A stretch of DNA of 64,000 bases from Gammaproteobacteria bacterium (lineage in GTDB: Bacteria > Pseudomonadota > Gammaproteobacteria > Xanthomonadales > Wenzhouxiangellaceae), in contig JAJFKY010000020.1 of NCBI GenBank assembly GCA_021772975.1, positions 193,559 to 257,558 on the forward strand. The letters run 5' to 3'. Positions within the stretch are counted from its first letter, which is position 1. Each line of letters opens with the position of its first letter. Made by a program: the position numbers and the translations under genes. Shown piece after piece: positions 1 to 8,891 of the stretch. Under the pieces are notes generated by a model. That model worked only from the letters and a program-made list of their open reading frames with translations. It ran no database searches and was not told the origin of the DNA.

Positions 1-2385
1 ATTCAGGACCCGCGTGAACGGCCCATGGAGCAAGCCCAGGCGGCTGATCAGGCGCAGGCGGAGTTTGTCCATCCGCAGTCGGACTTTATGAGTTATTTGA
101 AGCTATGGGTGGCTTTTCATCAACAGAAGCAGGATAACGGCAGCTCCGCATTACGCCGCTGGTGCGAACGGCATTTTTTATCCTGGGTGCGGATGCGTGA
201 ATGGCTGGACCTGCATCGTCAGCTGCAGCAGCATGCGCGCGAGCTGGGCTGGAAAACCCAGGCGGTTGCAGCAGACTGGGACGCCGGTTATCAGGCCGGT
301 ATCCATCAGGGATTATTGAGTGGCATGTTGAGCATGGTCGGTCTGCGCGACGATGCTGACAGCCCCGCGGGCAAGGGCAAAAAAGCCGTACCGAAAAGTT
401 ATCTGGGTGCGCGTGCCCGGCGCTTTCATGTTTTTCCCGGCTCGGCGCTGGTCAAAAGCAGCCCGCGTTGGCTGATGGCGGCTGAACTGGTGGAGACCAG
501 CAAGGTCTTTGCCCGGGTCTGTGCAGCCATCAAGCCGGAGTGGTTGGAACAGCAGGCAGCGCATGTTTTAAAGCATCGCTATTTTGATCCATTCTGGGAT
601 GCTCAAACCGGCCAGGTGCTCGGCTACGTGCAGTCGACGCTGTACGGGTTGCCGGTGGTCGAACGCCGCAAGGTGCACTACGCCCCGCACGATCCGGCCA
701 CCGCGCATCAATTGTTTATCGAACATGCGCTGGTCAATGGCGAGGTCAATATCCCAGCCGCCAGAATACCGCCATTCATGGCCAAAAATCAGGCACTGGT
801 GGAAAGTCTGCAGACGGCCGAGCATAAACGCCGCCGGCATGATGTATTGGAGCGGGTACAGGCCCGGATTCAGTTTTTTGCCGGACAGGTGCCACAGACA
901 GTCAATGCGGTGAAGGATTTTTTGTCGTGGCATGCCAGTCTGAAAAACACCGATCAGTTGCTCTATCCCCGCTCGGTATTGTTGCGCGATGAAGCATTGC
1001 TGGATGAGCAAACCGCCTATCCGGATGAGTGGGTTTGTCAGGGGCAGATTTTTGCGCTGAGCTACCAGTTTGATCCCGCCAAAGCTGACGACGGTGTCAC
1101 GCTGCAGGTGCCGTTGATGCATTTGAACATGGTGGATGCCAACCAATTGTCCTGGCTGGTGCCGGGTTTGCTGGAAGAGCGTCTGGCGGCGCTGATCAAC
1201 ACCCTGCCCAAACCACAACGACGAGCATTTTCACCTGCCAGGCATTTTGCCCGCGCGGTGTTGGAACGTCTGCAATGGCCGGATGCCCTGGCTGGAGAGG
1301 CTTTTCCGCCCATTACCCGGTTGCTGGCTGAGCAACTGACGGGTATTACCGGGAATCAAGCCAACCAGTTGGATTGGGACGAAAGCGCCTTGCCGCCACA
1401 TTTGCGCATGCATATCCAATTGCTGGACGAGCAGGGCAAACCGGTTGCCAGCAGCCGTGATCTGGAGGCCTTACGTGAACAGTTTGGTGGCAAGGCGCGG
1501 CGGGTATTTATGCGTGAGCAGGGCAGCGCGTTTGAACGTAACGGCATGACACAGTGGGAGGTGGGCGATCTCAGCGCTACCGTTAGCACGCCGTCCGGCG
1601 TTAAAGCGTGGCCGGCCTTGACCGATCAAGGTGATAGCTGCGGCCTGCGGTTGTTTGATAATCCCCACGACGCCTGGCTGAGTCATCAGGCTGGCCTGCT
1701 GGTGTTGGTGCGCCTGGCGCTGCAGCAAAAAATAAACTATATCCATAAAAATCATGGCTTTACCCGCGATATGCAATTGCAGTCTCAAAAACTGGACGGC
1801 TGGCAGGCGGTGCGTGATGACCTGCTGCATGCGGTTTTGAGCAGCTTGCTGTCTGAGCACGATATCTATACCCAGGGACAATACGATGATCTGCTGGAAC
1901 AACTGCAACCGGCTTTGTTGCCCGCCTGGCAGCAGCGCGTCAAGCTATTACAACCCGTGCTGGCCAGTTATCACCAGGCTAATTTGCTGCTGGGCGGCGC
2001 ATTGCAAAAACACTATCCAAAGGCCTGGCTGGATGCGCGCGGGCAACTGGATGACCTGGTTTATCCAGGCGTATTTCGTGATCTTGGCTGGCATGCCCTG
2101 CAGCATTATCCGCGCTATCTGCAGGCGCTGGTAGAGCGCCTGGAACGCCTGGCACTGGACCCGCACAAGGACCGTGAGCGCCAGCAACTGGTAGCGCCAT
2201 ACTGGCAGCGTTACCTGCAATATCTGGAGCAGGGGGGCGAGTATGGCGAGGCAATGGACAGCTATCGCTGGTTGCTGGAAGAATACCGGGTGTCGTTGTT
2301 CGCGCAGCAGCTTGGCACCCGCAGCAAAGTATCGCCGCAGCGTCTGGAGAAGGCCTGGAGTCAGGTGCTGGACGCCGCTAAATAG
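1..2385 (+). CDS. hrpA: ATP-dependent RNA helicase HrpA, C-terminal part (5' end outside window)
   Basis: Frame 1 is open from the first base and reads IQDPRERP before the first methionine at base 25, so the gene enters from the left and that methionine is not its start. What is visible is the C-terminal half of a DEAH-box RNA helicase of the HrpA type (about 1300 residues in E. coli). The part present matches the helicase-associated region and the long DUF3418 tail, including FPGSALVKSSPRW, MAAELVETSKVFARV, LSYQFDPAKADDGVTLQVPL, and a C-terminus ending in FAQQLGT. The DEAH ATPase motifs lie upstream and are not visible. HrpA acts on structured RNA and on stalled ribosomes. relA follows after about 15 bases, so the two may be co-transcribed. 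Confidence 0.93.
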   Translation: MQDPRERPMEQAQAADQAQAEFVHPQSDFMSYLKLWVAFHQQKQDNGSSALRRWCERHFLSWVRMREWLDLHRQLQQHARELGWKTQAVAADWDAGYQAGIHQGLLSGMLSMVGLRDDADSPAGKGKKAVPKSYLGARARRFHVFPGSALVKSSPRWLMAAELVETSKVFARVCAAIKPEWLEQQAAHVLKHRYFDPFWDAQTGQVLGYVQSTLYGLPVVERRKVHYAPHDPATAHQLFIEHALVNGEVNIPAARIPPFMAKNQALVESLQTAEHKRRRHDVLERVQARIQFFAGQVPQTVNAVKDFLSWHASLKNTDQLLYPRSVLLRDEALLDEQTAYPDEWVCQGQIFALSYQFDPAKADDGVTLQVPLMHLNMVDANQLSWLVPGLLEERLAALINTLPKPQRRAFSPARHFARAVLERLQWPDALAGEAFPPITRLLAEQLTGITGNQANQLDWDESALPPHLRMHIQLLDEQGKPVASSRDLEALREQFGGKARRVFMREQGSAFERNGMTQWEVGDLSATVSTPSGVKAWPALTDQGDSCGLRLFDNPHDAWLSHQAGLLVLVRLALQQKINYIHKNHGFTRDMQLQSQKLDGWQAVRDDLLHAVLSSLLSEHDIYTQGQYDDLLEQLQPALLPAWQQRVKLLQPVLASYHQANLLLGGALQKHYPKAWLDARGQLDDLVYPGVFRDLGWHALQHYPRYLQALVERLERLALDPHKDRERQQLVAPYWQRYLQYLEQGGEYGEAMDSYRWLLEEYRVSLFAQQLGTRSKVSPQRLEKAWSQVLDAAK

Positions 2386-2400
2386 TAAACTAACTTGTCC

Positions 2401-4524
2401 ATGTCAGCATTACCGAAAAATATTCGCGCCTGGTTGCAGGACTATCAACAGCGCTATGGCTGTGATACCGAACAGTGCGAGCGGGCGCTGGATGAAGTGT
2501 TATCGGCCCAGGCGGAAAGCCCCGCGGACATGCTTGAGCGGCTGGAACTGCTGAGTCTGCTGTCGGCCGACGAGACCACCGTATGCTGCGCCGTGCTGTC
2601 GCCGCTGCTAAAGGATGAAGCAGCTGATTTCAGTGCTTTCCCGGAACCCGTCCGGCAGCAGTTGCAGCAATTGCTCAAGCTGCAGGCTTATGAAGCCGAA
2701 GTGGAAGCAGACACCGCCCAGCGGGCGGAGAGCCTGCGCCGTCTGTTACTGGCGCTGGCGCACGATGTGCGGGTGGTGCTGGTGGCGTTGGTTAACCAGT
2801 TATTGGATTTACGCCGGGCCGCTGATCAGGATCAGGCCAGCCGCCGCAAACTGGCCGAAGAAACCCGGCTGATCCATGCGCCGCTGGCCAATCGGTTGGG
2901 CATCTGGCAGCTTAAATGGGAGCTGGAAGATATCGCTTTCCGCTTTGCCGAGCCGGACATCTATAGCAAAATTTCCCGGCTGATTGCCGAACGCCGCAGT
3001 GAACGTGAGGCATTTATCAGGCAGTTTATCGCTGATCTGAATGAACATCTGCAGGCGGTTGGTATTCAGGCTCAGGTCAGCGGTCGACCCAAACATATCT
3101 ACAGCATCTGGCGCAAAATGCAGCGTAAGAACCTGGGTTTTGATGAGTTGTTTGATATCCGTGCGGTGCGGGTACTGGTGAATGAAGTGCACGACTGCTA
3201 CACCGTGCTGGGTCTGGCGCACATGCACTGGACACCGGTGCCGGGTGAGTTTGATGATTATATCCGGATGCCCAAGGGCAATAATTATCAGTCGCTGCAT
3301 ACCGCGGTAGCCGATGCGCAGGGCCGGGTGGTGGAAGTTCAGATTCGCACGCACCAAATGCACGAGCACGCCGAGCTGGGGGTGGCCGCACACTGGCGTT
3401 ACAAGGAAGGCGGCCCCGGTGACGAAAGCTTCGAGCGCAAGATTCTGGTCATGCGCCAGCTGCTGGAGGCTGGTGAGGATGCGCTGGATGATCAAAGCCT
3501 GCTGGACAGTTTCCACAACCTGACCACCGATGACCGGGTGTATGTGCTGACCCCGCGCGGCGAAGTGATGGATATGGCCAAAGGCTCGACCGTGCTGGAT
3601 TTTGCCTATCAGGTGCACACCAACATCGGGCATCGCTGCCGTGGCGCCAAGGTCAACGGCCGTATCGTGCCGTTGACGCATACCCTGGAAACCGGCGAGC
3701 GGGTTGAAATCCTGACCGGTAAGCAGGCTCGGCCCAGCCGTGACTGGCTGCAGAAGCAGTACCTGCACAATGCGCGTTCGCGGAATAAACTGCGGCAGTG
3801 GTTCCGACAGGCCGATTATGATCAGAATCTGCGCGCCGGCAAAGAATCGCTGGAGGCCGAACTGGCGCGCACCGGCATGGATTGCAAGGATCTGCCCGCG
3901 GTACTGGGGCAGTTCCATGCCAGGGACGTGGATGCGCTGATGGCGATGATCGGCGCGGGAGAATTTACCACGGTCCAGGTGGCCGGCGCGTTGGCCCGGC
4001 ATACCGGCAGCCTGCAGGGCCAGCCGAATATCCTGGTTCGCCGGCGCGCTGCGGCGCCACGTAAAAACAAAAGTAATGACATCCATATTGAAGGCGTCGG
4101 TAATCTGCTCTATCAGCTGGCAAAATGCTGCCAGCCATTGCCCGGTGATCCGATCAGCGGTTATATCACCCAGACCCGTGGCGTCAGTATTCATCGTCAG
4201 GATTGTCCCAGTATGTTGCGGTTGGCCCAGCAGTCACCCGCCCGGATCATGCAGGTCAACTGGGGTAACCAGAGCAGCAGCGAATACCGCATCAAGGTCC
4301 AGATTCTGGCCTATGATCGTAAAACCCTGCTCAAGGATATTTCCGCGGTTATTGCCAGTGAGGATTTATCGGTGGCTGAAATGCATACCAGTGATGGCAG
4401 TGATGATGGCGTGCGGCAGTTACAGCTGACCTTGCGGGTGCGCGAATATTCGCAGCTCAGTGAACTGCTAAGCAAGCTGCAGGCTATCCCGAATATCATT
4501 AAAGCCAGGCGGATCAAGAGCTGA
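2401..4524 (+). CDS. relA: RelA, monofunctional (p)ppGpp synthetase
   Basis: Ribosome-associated GTP/GDP pyrophosphokinase that makes (p)ppGpp during amino-acid starvation. The N-terminal pseudo-hydrolase region lacks a clear HD motif. The synthetase domain contains GRPKHIYSIWRKM, FDELFDIRAVRV and EFDDYI at about residue 283. EFDDYI is the acidic ExDD signature of RelA, as opposed to the basic RxKD of bifunctional SpoT enzymes. A TGS domain begins near residue 380 (VYVLTPRGEVMDMAKGSTVLDFAY), followed by a cysteine-containing region (AKCCQPLPGDPISGY) and a C-terminal ACT domain over the last 75 or so residues. I chose the ATG at 2401; a TTG two codons upstream (2395) is also possible and neither has a strong ribosome binding site. 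The ExDD form implies a separate SpoT elsewhere in the genome. Confidence 0.95.
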   Translation: MSALPKNIRAWLQDYQQRYGCDTEQCERALDEVLSAQAESPADMLERLELLSLLSADETTVCCAVLSPLLKDEAADFSAFPEPVRQQLQQLLKLQAYEAEVEADTAQRAESLRRLLLALAHDVRVVLVALVNQLLDLRRAADQDQASRRKLAEETRLIHAPLANRLGIWQLKWELEDIAFRFAEPDIYSKISRLIAERRSEREAFIRQFIADLNEHLQAVGIQAQVSGRPKHIYSIWRKMQRKNLGFDELFDIRAVRVLVNEVHDCYTVLGLAHMHWTPVPGEFDDYIRMPKGNNYQSLHTAVADAQGRVVEVQIRTHQMHEHAELGVAAHWRYKEGGPGDESFERKILVMRQLLEAGEDALDDQSLLDSFHNLTTDDRVYVLTPRGEVMDMAKGSTVLDFAYQVHTNIGHRCRGAKVNGRIVPLTHTLETGERVEILTGKQARPSRDWLQKQYLHNARSRNKLRQWFRQADYDQNLRAGKESLEAELARTGMDCKDLPAVLGQFHARDVDALMAMIGAGEFTTVQVAGALARHTGSLQGQPNILVRRRAAAPRKNKSNDIHIEGVGNLLYQLAKCCQPLPGDPISGYITQTRGVSIHRQDCPSMLRLAQQSPARIMQVNWGNQSSSEYRIKVQILAYDRKTLLKDISAVIASEDLSVAEMHTSDGSDDGVRQLQLTLRVREYSQLSELLSKLQAIPNIIKARRIKS

Positions 4525-4614
4525 TGCCGGTGTTGACGCATAAGGAGATTGGCATCCGGCATTGATGTCCGTTTTCAGCTAGTTTTTTATCTGGCAGAGG
4601 ACTAGCATGAAGCC

Positions 4615-6099
4615 ATGTCAGAACCTTTACTTAATCCTGAGACCTGCCAGCAGGCCCGTTTGTCCCGTGATCGGCGATTTGATGGGATGTTTTTTACCGG
4701 GGTATTAACCACCGGCATATTCTGCCGGCCGATTTGTCCGGCACCAGCGCCAAAACCTGCTAACGTGCGTTATTTTCGTACCGCCGCCGCCGCGTTCCAG
4801 GCGGGTTTACGGCCCTGCCTACGCTGCCGCCCCGAAGCCGCGCCTGGCTCACTGGCCTGGAACAGCGTGGAGCCTTTACTGCGGGCGGCGGTGCAGATGC
4901 TCGACAGCGGCTATCTGCAATTACACTCCGTCACCGACCTGTCGGACCGGCTGGGTATCAGCAGCCGCCATCTGCGCCGGCTGTTTCAGCAATATCTGGG
5001 GACCACGCCACTGGCCTACGCGCGCATGCAGCAAACCCTGTTTGCCAAGCAGTTACTGACCGAAAGCCAGTTACCGGTCACTGCTATCGCGATGGCGGCT
5101 GCTTTTGGCAGCATCCGGCGGTTTAATGATCATTTCAAAAATGTCTATGGCCGCAGTCCACGTGAGCTGCGTAAACACCTCAAGCAGCCCGCGGCTGATC
5201 GTCAAGTTGACGGGCAAGCAGGCGGGCAGGCAGAGGGCTGCGAGCTGTATCTGGCCTATCGTCAGCCATATGATTTTAACGGGTTGCTGAATTTTTACGC
5301 GCAGCGGGCAGTACCGGCTATCGAGCAGGTCACAGCTAACTATTACGCGCGGACCTTCGAATACCGGCAGACCAAAGGCTGGTTTAAGGTTACTGATGCA
5401 CCGCGCCGGCAGGCTTTGAAAATAAACCTGTATTGCAATCGTTATGATCAACTGCAGCCGGTGATACAGAAAATTCGTCAGATGCTGGATACTGACACAG
5501 ACCCTCTTACTATTCAGGCGCAGCTTGGTCAGGATGTGGCATTACAGTCAATGCTGAACAGGCACCCCGGTTTACGCATCCCCGGCTGCTGGTCGCTGGA
5601 TGAAGCCTGCGCACGTGCCATATTGGGCCAGCGGGTTAGCGTAACCGCCTCAATTGCGATGCTAGCGCGGCTGGCCAATGAATATGGTCAGGCCCTGCCG
5701 GCAGAATTAAGTCAAGCCAGCAGTCATGGCCTGACACAATTATTTCCGAGTTTAGCCAGACTGGCCGCAGTTGACGCCAAACAAATACGCATGGGTGGCA
5801 TCCAGGCCAGCACGCTTGGCCGCTTGGCGGATCAGGAATTTACCTCTCACATCACCGCCAGCGAGTTGTATCAGCAGTTAACTGAGGTCAAAGGCATTGG
5901 TGACTGGACAGCGCAATATGTATTGCTGCGCGGACTCAGTTTTCCGGATGCCTGGCTGGCCGGTGATGTGGTTGTTCAGCAACAGTTAGCCCATCTGGAT
6001 GTGCGCGATCAGCAAGCAGTTGTCGCAGCCTGGCGGCCCTGGCGGGGCTACGCGTTATTACATCTATGGCAGGCGGCCGCGGAGTCAAAACATGTCTAA
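4615..6099 (+). CDS. Ada N-domain / AraC / AlkA fusion: DNA-3-methyladenine glycosylase 2
   Basis: A three-part alkylation-repair protein. Residues 1-80 are an Ada-type methylphosphotriester domain with four zinc cysteines (C37, C41, C68, C71) in GIFCRPIC and CLRC. Residues about 85-185 are an AraC-type helix-turn-helix region (LSDRLGISSRHLRRLFQQYLG, FGSIRRFNDHFKNVYGRSPRELR). The remainder is an AlkA-like N-domain plus HhH-GPD glycosylase (VKGIGDWTAQYVLLRGLSFPDAW) with the likely catalytic aspartate at D451. It lacks Ada's C-terminal methyltransferase domain, which the overlapping next gene supplies. The family couples alkylation sensing through a zinc-bound cysteine to transcription and to base excision, so self-regulation of this two-gene unit is likely but inferred. 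The start is the first ATG after the 90-base gap from relA. Confidence 0.93.
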   Translation: MSEPLLNPETCQQARLSRDRRFDGMFFTGVLTTGIFCRPICPAPAPKPANVRYFRTAAAAFQAGLRPCLRCRPEAAPGSLAWNSVEPLLRAAVQMLDSGYLQLHSVTDLSDRLGISSRHLRRLFQQYLGTTPLAYARMQQTLFAKQLLTESQLPVTAIAMAAAFGSIRRFNDHFKNVYGRSPRELRKHLKQPAADRQVDGQAGGQAEGCELYLAYRQPYDFNGLLNFYAQRAVPAIEQVTANYYARTFEYRQTKGWFKVTDAPRRQALKINLYCNRYDQLQPVIQKIRQMLDTDTDPLTIQAQLGQDVALQSMLNRHPGLRIPGCWSLDEACARAILGQRVSVTASIAMLARLANEYGQALPAELSQASSHGLTQLFPSLARLAAVDAKQIRMGGIQASTLGRLADQEFTSHITASELYQQLTEVKGIGDWTAQYVLLRGLSFPDAWLAGDVVVQQQLAHLDVRDQQAVVAAWRPWRGYALLHLWQAAAESKHV

Positions 6100-6589
6100 A
6101 TCAGAAGCAAAAACCCTGCACAGCCTGGTGCTGTCATCACCCATCGGTAAGCTGACCCTGATCGCCGATCATCAGTCGCTGCGCGAAATCCGCTTCGGTC
6201 ACGACGACTGCGCCACCGTGCCGCACAGCAACCCGGTGCTTGACCAGGCCAGCCAGCAGCTACAGGAATATTTTGCCGGCCGGCGACAGCATTTTGATCT
6301 ACCGCTGCAGCCCCGCGGCACGGCTTTTCAACAACAGGTCTGGAAGCAGTTATTAACGGTTGATTTCGGTGAACTGGCCAGCTACCAGGATATCGCCACC
6401 GCTATCGGCAATCCCAAAGCGGTACGTGCCGTCGGTGCCGCCAATGGTCGCAACCCGATCCCGATCGTAATTCCCTGTCATCGCATTATTGGCAGCAATG
6501 GCAAGTTGACCGGTTATGCGGGTGGGTTGGGGATTAAGGAGAAATTGTTGCGATTGGAGAATGCGGGAGCAAAGGGGAGTTTATTATAA
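6092..6589 (+). CDS. ogt: Methylated-DNA-[protein]-cysteine S-methyltransferase
   Basis: Suicide repair enzyme that removes O6-alkyl groups from guanine by transferring them to its own cysteine. The active-site motif IPIVIPCHRIIGSNGKLTGY is present, with the acceptor cysteine at about residue 129. The helix-turn-helix/arginine-finger region (YQDIATAIGNPKAVRAVGAANGRNP) is typical. The frame is open further upstream, but the ATG at 6092 (MSKSEAKTLHSLVL) gives the usual length of 165 residues and overlaps the previous stop by 8 bases, the sign of translational coupling. Together the two proteins hold every activity of E. coli Ada plus AlkA, split differently. Confidence 0.95.
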   Translation: MSKSEAKTLHSLVLSSPIGKLTLIADHQSLREIRFGHDDCATVPHSNPVLDQASQQLQEYFAGRRQHFDLPLQPRGTAFQQQVWKQLLTVDFGELASYQDIATAIGNPKAVRAVGAANGRNPIPIVIPCHRIIGSNGKLTGYAGGLGIKEKLLRLENAGAKGSLL

Positions 6590-6640
6590 AATTTATTATT
6601 AGGTATGATGCAGCGTGAAGCTATATTAGTGGAAAGTTAA

Positions 6641-7408
6641 TTAACCTAAATTATCATTGTGGGATTTTCGTATAATAGCCTGTGCTCTTTCAAGCATTTC
6701 TGGTATTTCAGAGTTTAGAACAAGTTCATCTTTTTTAGGGTTGCGTGGTGGGCATTTGTTATCAAACAGATCGCCGAGTAGTTTGTTCTGCAGTTCTACT
6801 TGGATATCATAAAGATAGGCTGTAATGTCATAGGCGGCCTCAATGTATGCTTCAGATTTCTTGTTGAGTGCTTCGTAAATGACGTTTTCAGGTATGTTTT
6901 CTTTATTGGAATTGTTGTTTTGATCTATTGGGTCTAAAGTTATTTTCAAAATATCCAATAATAGTAAATATTTTTCAGTATATTCTCGAAGCGCAATTAT
7001 GAAAATCTCTCGAAATATGGGCAAATATTTTGACGCAATTTCATACTGCTCGATTGAGCTAGCAATGTCCCATAACTTTTTATTTATTTTTTTGAATTCT
7101 TTATGAAATTCTTCTAATCTAAAATTAGATTTAAATTCTTTTGCGTGATTGGTTCGATTGGATTTTTTTTGCTCTAGATAGTAAATCTCCAGTCTTAATG
7201 ATTCCGCGTGTCCGGTAGGTGAGCTTCCTTTGATATTGGTTGTTATGTCCTGGTAGATGCTAACCCTTAAGCTGTCTGCATTGTTCTCTTTTTGCAGTTT
7301 TCTTTGCTCACGTAGCTGGGTTATTCCGGCCCATATGGCTCCGGCGAAACCCAATAGTTGAATTAATTGACTATATCCAAAAGAGGGGTCAAAGATAAAG
7401 TATTTCAT
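6641..7408 (-). CDS. AT-rich orphan protein with N-terminal membrane segment
   Basis: I do not recognise this 255-residue protein. It begins with a hydrophobic stretch (about residues 15-32, LIQLLGFAGAIWAGITQL) that could be a single membrane anchor. The long charged remainder, rich in Lys, Glu, Asn and Ile, looks mostly helical (LREQRKLQKEN, KEFKKINKKLWDIASSIEQYE). The topology resembles small anchored accessory proteins with a cytoplasmic coiled domain, but no catalytic motif stands out. The DNA is conspicuously more AT-rich than both neighbours and the codon use shifts to AAA, AAT and ATT. This suggests horizontal acquisition between ogt and the DUF2461 gene. No transposase or att site is visible beside it. 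Confidence 0.7.
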   Translation of the reverse strand: MKYFIFDPSFGYSQLIQLLGFAGAIWAGITQLREQRKLQKENNADSLRVSIYQDITTNIKGSSPTGHAESLRLEIYYLEQKKSNRTNHAKEFKSNFRLEEFHKEFKKINKKLWDIASSIEQYEIASKYLPIFREIFIIALREYTEKYLLLLDILKITLDPIDQNNNSNKENIPENVIYEALNKKSEAYIEAAYDITAYLYDIQVELQNKLLGDLFDNKCPPRNPKKDELVLNSEIPEMLERAQAIIRKSHNDNLG

Positions 7409-7495
7409 TCGTTTATGTTTTGATTATGCAAAAGATGAAGCATAAATATTTTAGCTGTGCCCTATGTTAAGGCAGTAGCTCGTGAATTCAAAGTA

Positions 7496-8176
7496 TTAAA
7501 ACTCCAAATCTAACGCAGCACACAAATAATCCACCATCGGCGCGGCGATTTTGCAGTGCTGGATAAAGGTCTTGTTAAAATCATCCGCCAGCACCTGTTG
7601 ATTGGTCAGTTGGGTGGAGACGACAAAATCCTTGCGCTTCAGGTCTTCAATCAGCGGGTCGTCTTTGGGGAAACCGCGCGGCGGGCGTTTCAGGCTGTCG
7701 CCGCCGAAGTTGAAGGTTTCCCGGAATTTCTTTTTGTTCTTGAACAGCTGCCAGCTGCGCGGGTTATTATGAATAAACTCGCGGATGCCGTTCATCACCG
7801 GCGCCGGCGGGTGCCAGATGCCGCAGCCCATAAAATTATGTCCCGGCTGGATATGCAGATAAAAAGTGGGCGCGGTCTGGGTGCCACTGTCCAGATGTTT
7901 GAAGCGTGCACCGGCCCAGGGTTTGTAAGGGGTTTTGTCCTTGGAAAAGCGGACATCCCGGTAAATCCGGAACAGCGATCCGCCATTGGTGCGGTCATCG
8001 CCGTAATAATGCGGACTGATTTTTTTCAGGTCTTTATCGACCGCACGGATAAATGCCAGAAACGGATCGCGGACGTGCTCGATATAGCGGTGTTTGTTTG
8101 CTTCAAACCAGGGGCGCTCGTTGTGGGCGTTAAGTTCCTTGAAGAACTGGAAGGTTTTCCGGGTGAAATAGGCCAT
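7496..8176 (-). CDS. DUF2461 (TIGR02453) family protein
   Basis: A 226-residue protein of the conserved, uncharacterised DUF2461 family. Family hallmarks are the opening FTRKTFQFFKELNAHNERPWFEANKHRY and the central GGSLFRIYRDVRFSKDKTPYKPWAGARF, followed by a YLHIQPGHNFMGCGIWHP segment. Length matches the family norm of about 220-230. No function is established and the neighbours give none. GC content is back to the genomic level, unlike the preceding AT-rich gene. Confidence 0.87.
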   Translation of the reverse strand: MAYFTRKTFQFFKELNAHNERPWFEANKHRYIEHVRDPFLAFIRAVDKDLKKISPHYYGDDRTNGGSLFRIYRDVRFSKDKTPYKPWAGARFKHLDSGTQTAPTFYLHIQPGHNFMGCGIWHPPAPVMNGIREFIHNNPRSWQLFKNKKKFRETFNFGGDSLKRPPRGFPKDDPLIEDLKRKDFVVSTQLTNQQVLADDFNKTFIQHCKIAAPMVDYLCAALDLEF

Positions 8177-8724
8177 TTGTATATGATTTGGTTGTTTGAG
8201 TTAGTTTGCCATGGGGGTTGTGGGGGCGCAATTGCAGTGGCGAAACCCTTCTGCGCCGAAGTCTACAAATAGCATGAGGAGATTCCTCGTCGCTACGCTC
8301 TGTCGGAATGACAAAAATATCATGAGACGTATAAAAGCGTGGAGAGACTCTTCACCGCGTTCACAATGACAGTCTTTACTGAGGCTGCAACCATTGAAAG
8401 TGCCCAACACCCATGAATAACCCATACATGTCATCCTGAGCGCCAGCGAAGGATCTCCTCAATCTATCCGTCGATTTACAATCGGAGAAGATTCTTGAGC
8501 TGCGTTCAGAATGACAGATAAGAGTGGGGCAGGCTGGATCAAGACCCAGCGTGCAGGTCTACAGCAATGACCGTAACACAAGTGATCATTAGCGATATTC
8601 GCCGGCCAGCATGCGCAGGTATCAATGGCAAAATATTAAGCTGCGGATGTTGCCACTATTCGCCCCAACGACCGCGAATATGCTCTACATTCACGCATAT
8701 TGGTGTTAAACTACGCGATTGGCT
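8177..8724. other. Gene-free interval with dispersed repeat elements
   Basis: About 550 bases between the DUF2461 gene and tRNA-Pro hold no convincing gene. Several copies of a short element ending in GAATGACA or CAATGACA occur at about 8277-8313, 8339-8371 and 8429-8516. Short open frames here translate to strings such as CHCERGEESLHAF, a typical artefact of this repeat type. The promoter of tRNA-Pro is presumably at the right end, but I could not define it with confidence. Confidence 0.6.
8429..8516. repeat. Imperfect inverted-repeat element with TGTCAT.CTGA ends
   Basis: The left end begins TGTCATCCTGAGCG and the right end closes with TTCAGAATGACA, so the termini are inverted copies of each other with one mismatch in the first eleven or so bases. 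Between them lie the GGATCTCCTC and GGAGAAGATTC segments, which are also partly complementary. It is about 88 bases long. Related single-arm sequences lie just upstream. Such elements are non-coding, MITE- or REP-like dispersed repeats in many bacteria; mobility cannot be shown from one locus. Confidence 0.6.
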
Positions 8725-8801
8725 CGGAGCGTGGCGCAGTTTGGTAGCGCACCACACTGGGGGTGTGGGGGTCGGAGGTTCGAATCCTCTCGCTCCGACC
8801 A
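8725..8801 (+). tRNA. tRNA-Pro (anticodon GGG)
   Basis: A 77-base cloverleaf can be folded by hand. The acceptor stem CGGAGCG pairs with CGCTCCG, the D-arm is GCGC...GCGC, and the anticodon stem CCACA/TGTGG encloses the loop CTGGGGG with anticodon GGG. The T-arm GGAGG-TTCGAAT-CCTCT is followed by ACCA, so the CCA end is encoded. It reads CCC and CCU proline codons. It stands alone, about 90 bases upstream of folE2. Confidence 0.97.
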
Positions 8802-8891
8802 TTCGAATATCTTCCATGATGACTAGAAAAATCCCTTTTTGCCCTATATTTAATAGCATTCTCAGCTATTCACGCGCGGACTAATATAATC

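Noticed and set aside
2809-4194. 461-codon open frame opposite relA
   Set aside because: It lies entirely inside relA on the other strand, with no recognisable domains; a codon-bias shadow.
4525-4562. Terminator after relA
   Set aside because: An ATGCCGG/CCGGCAT pair exists but the loop is long and no T-run follows.
8201-8434. 77-codon open frame on the minus strand
   Set aside because: It runs through dispersed repeat elements and gives the CHCERGEESLHAF-type artefact; no ribosome binding site or family.
8567-8884. 105-codon open frame across tRNA-Pro
   Set aside because: It covers the whole tRNA gene, which is certain from its cloverleaf.
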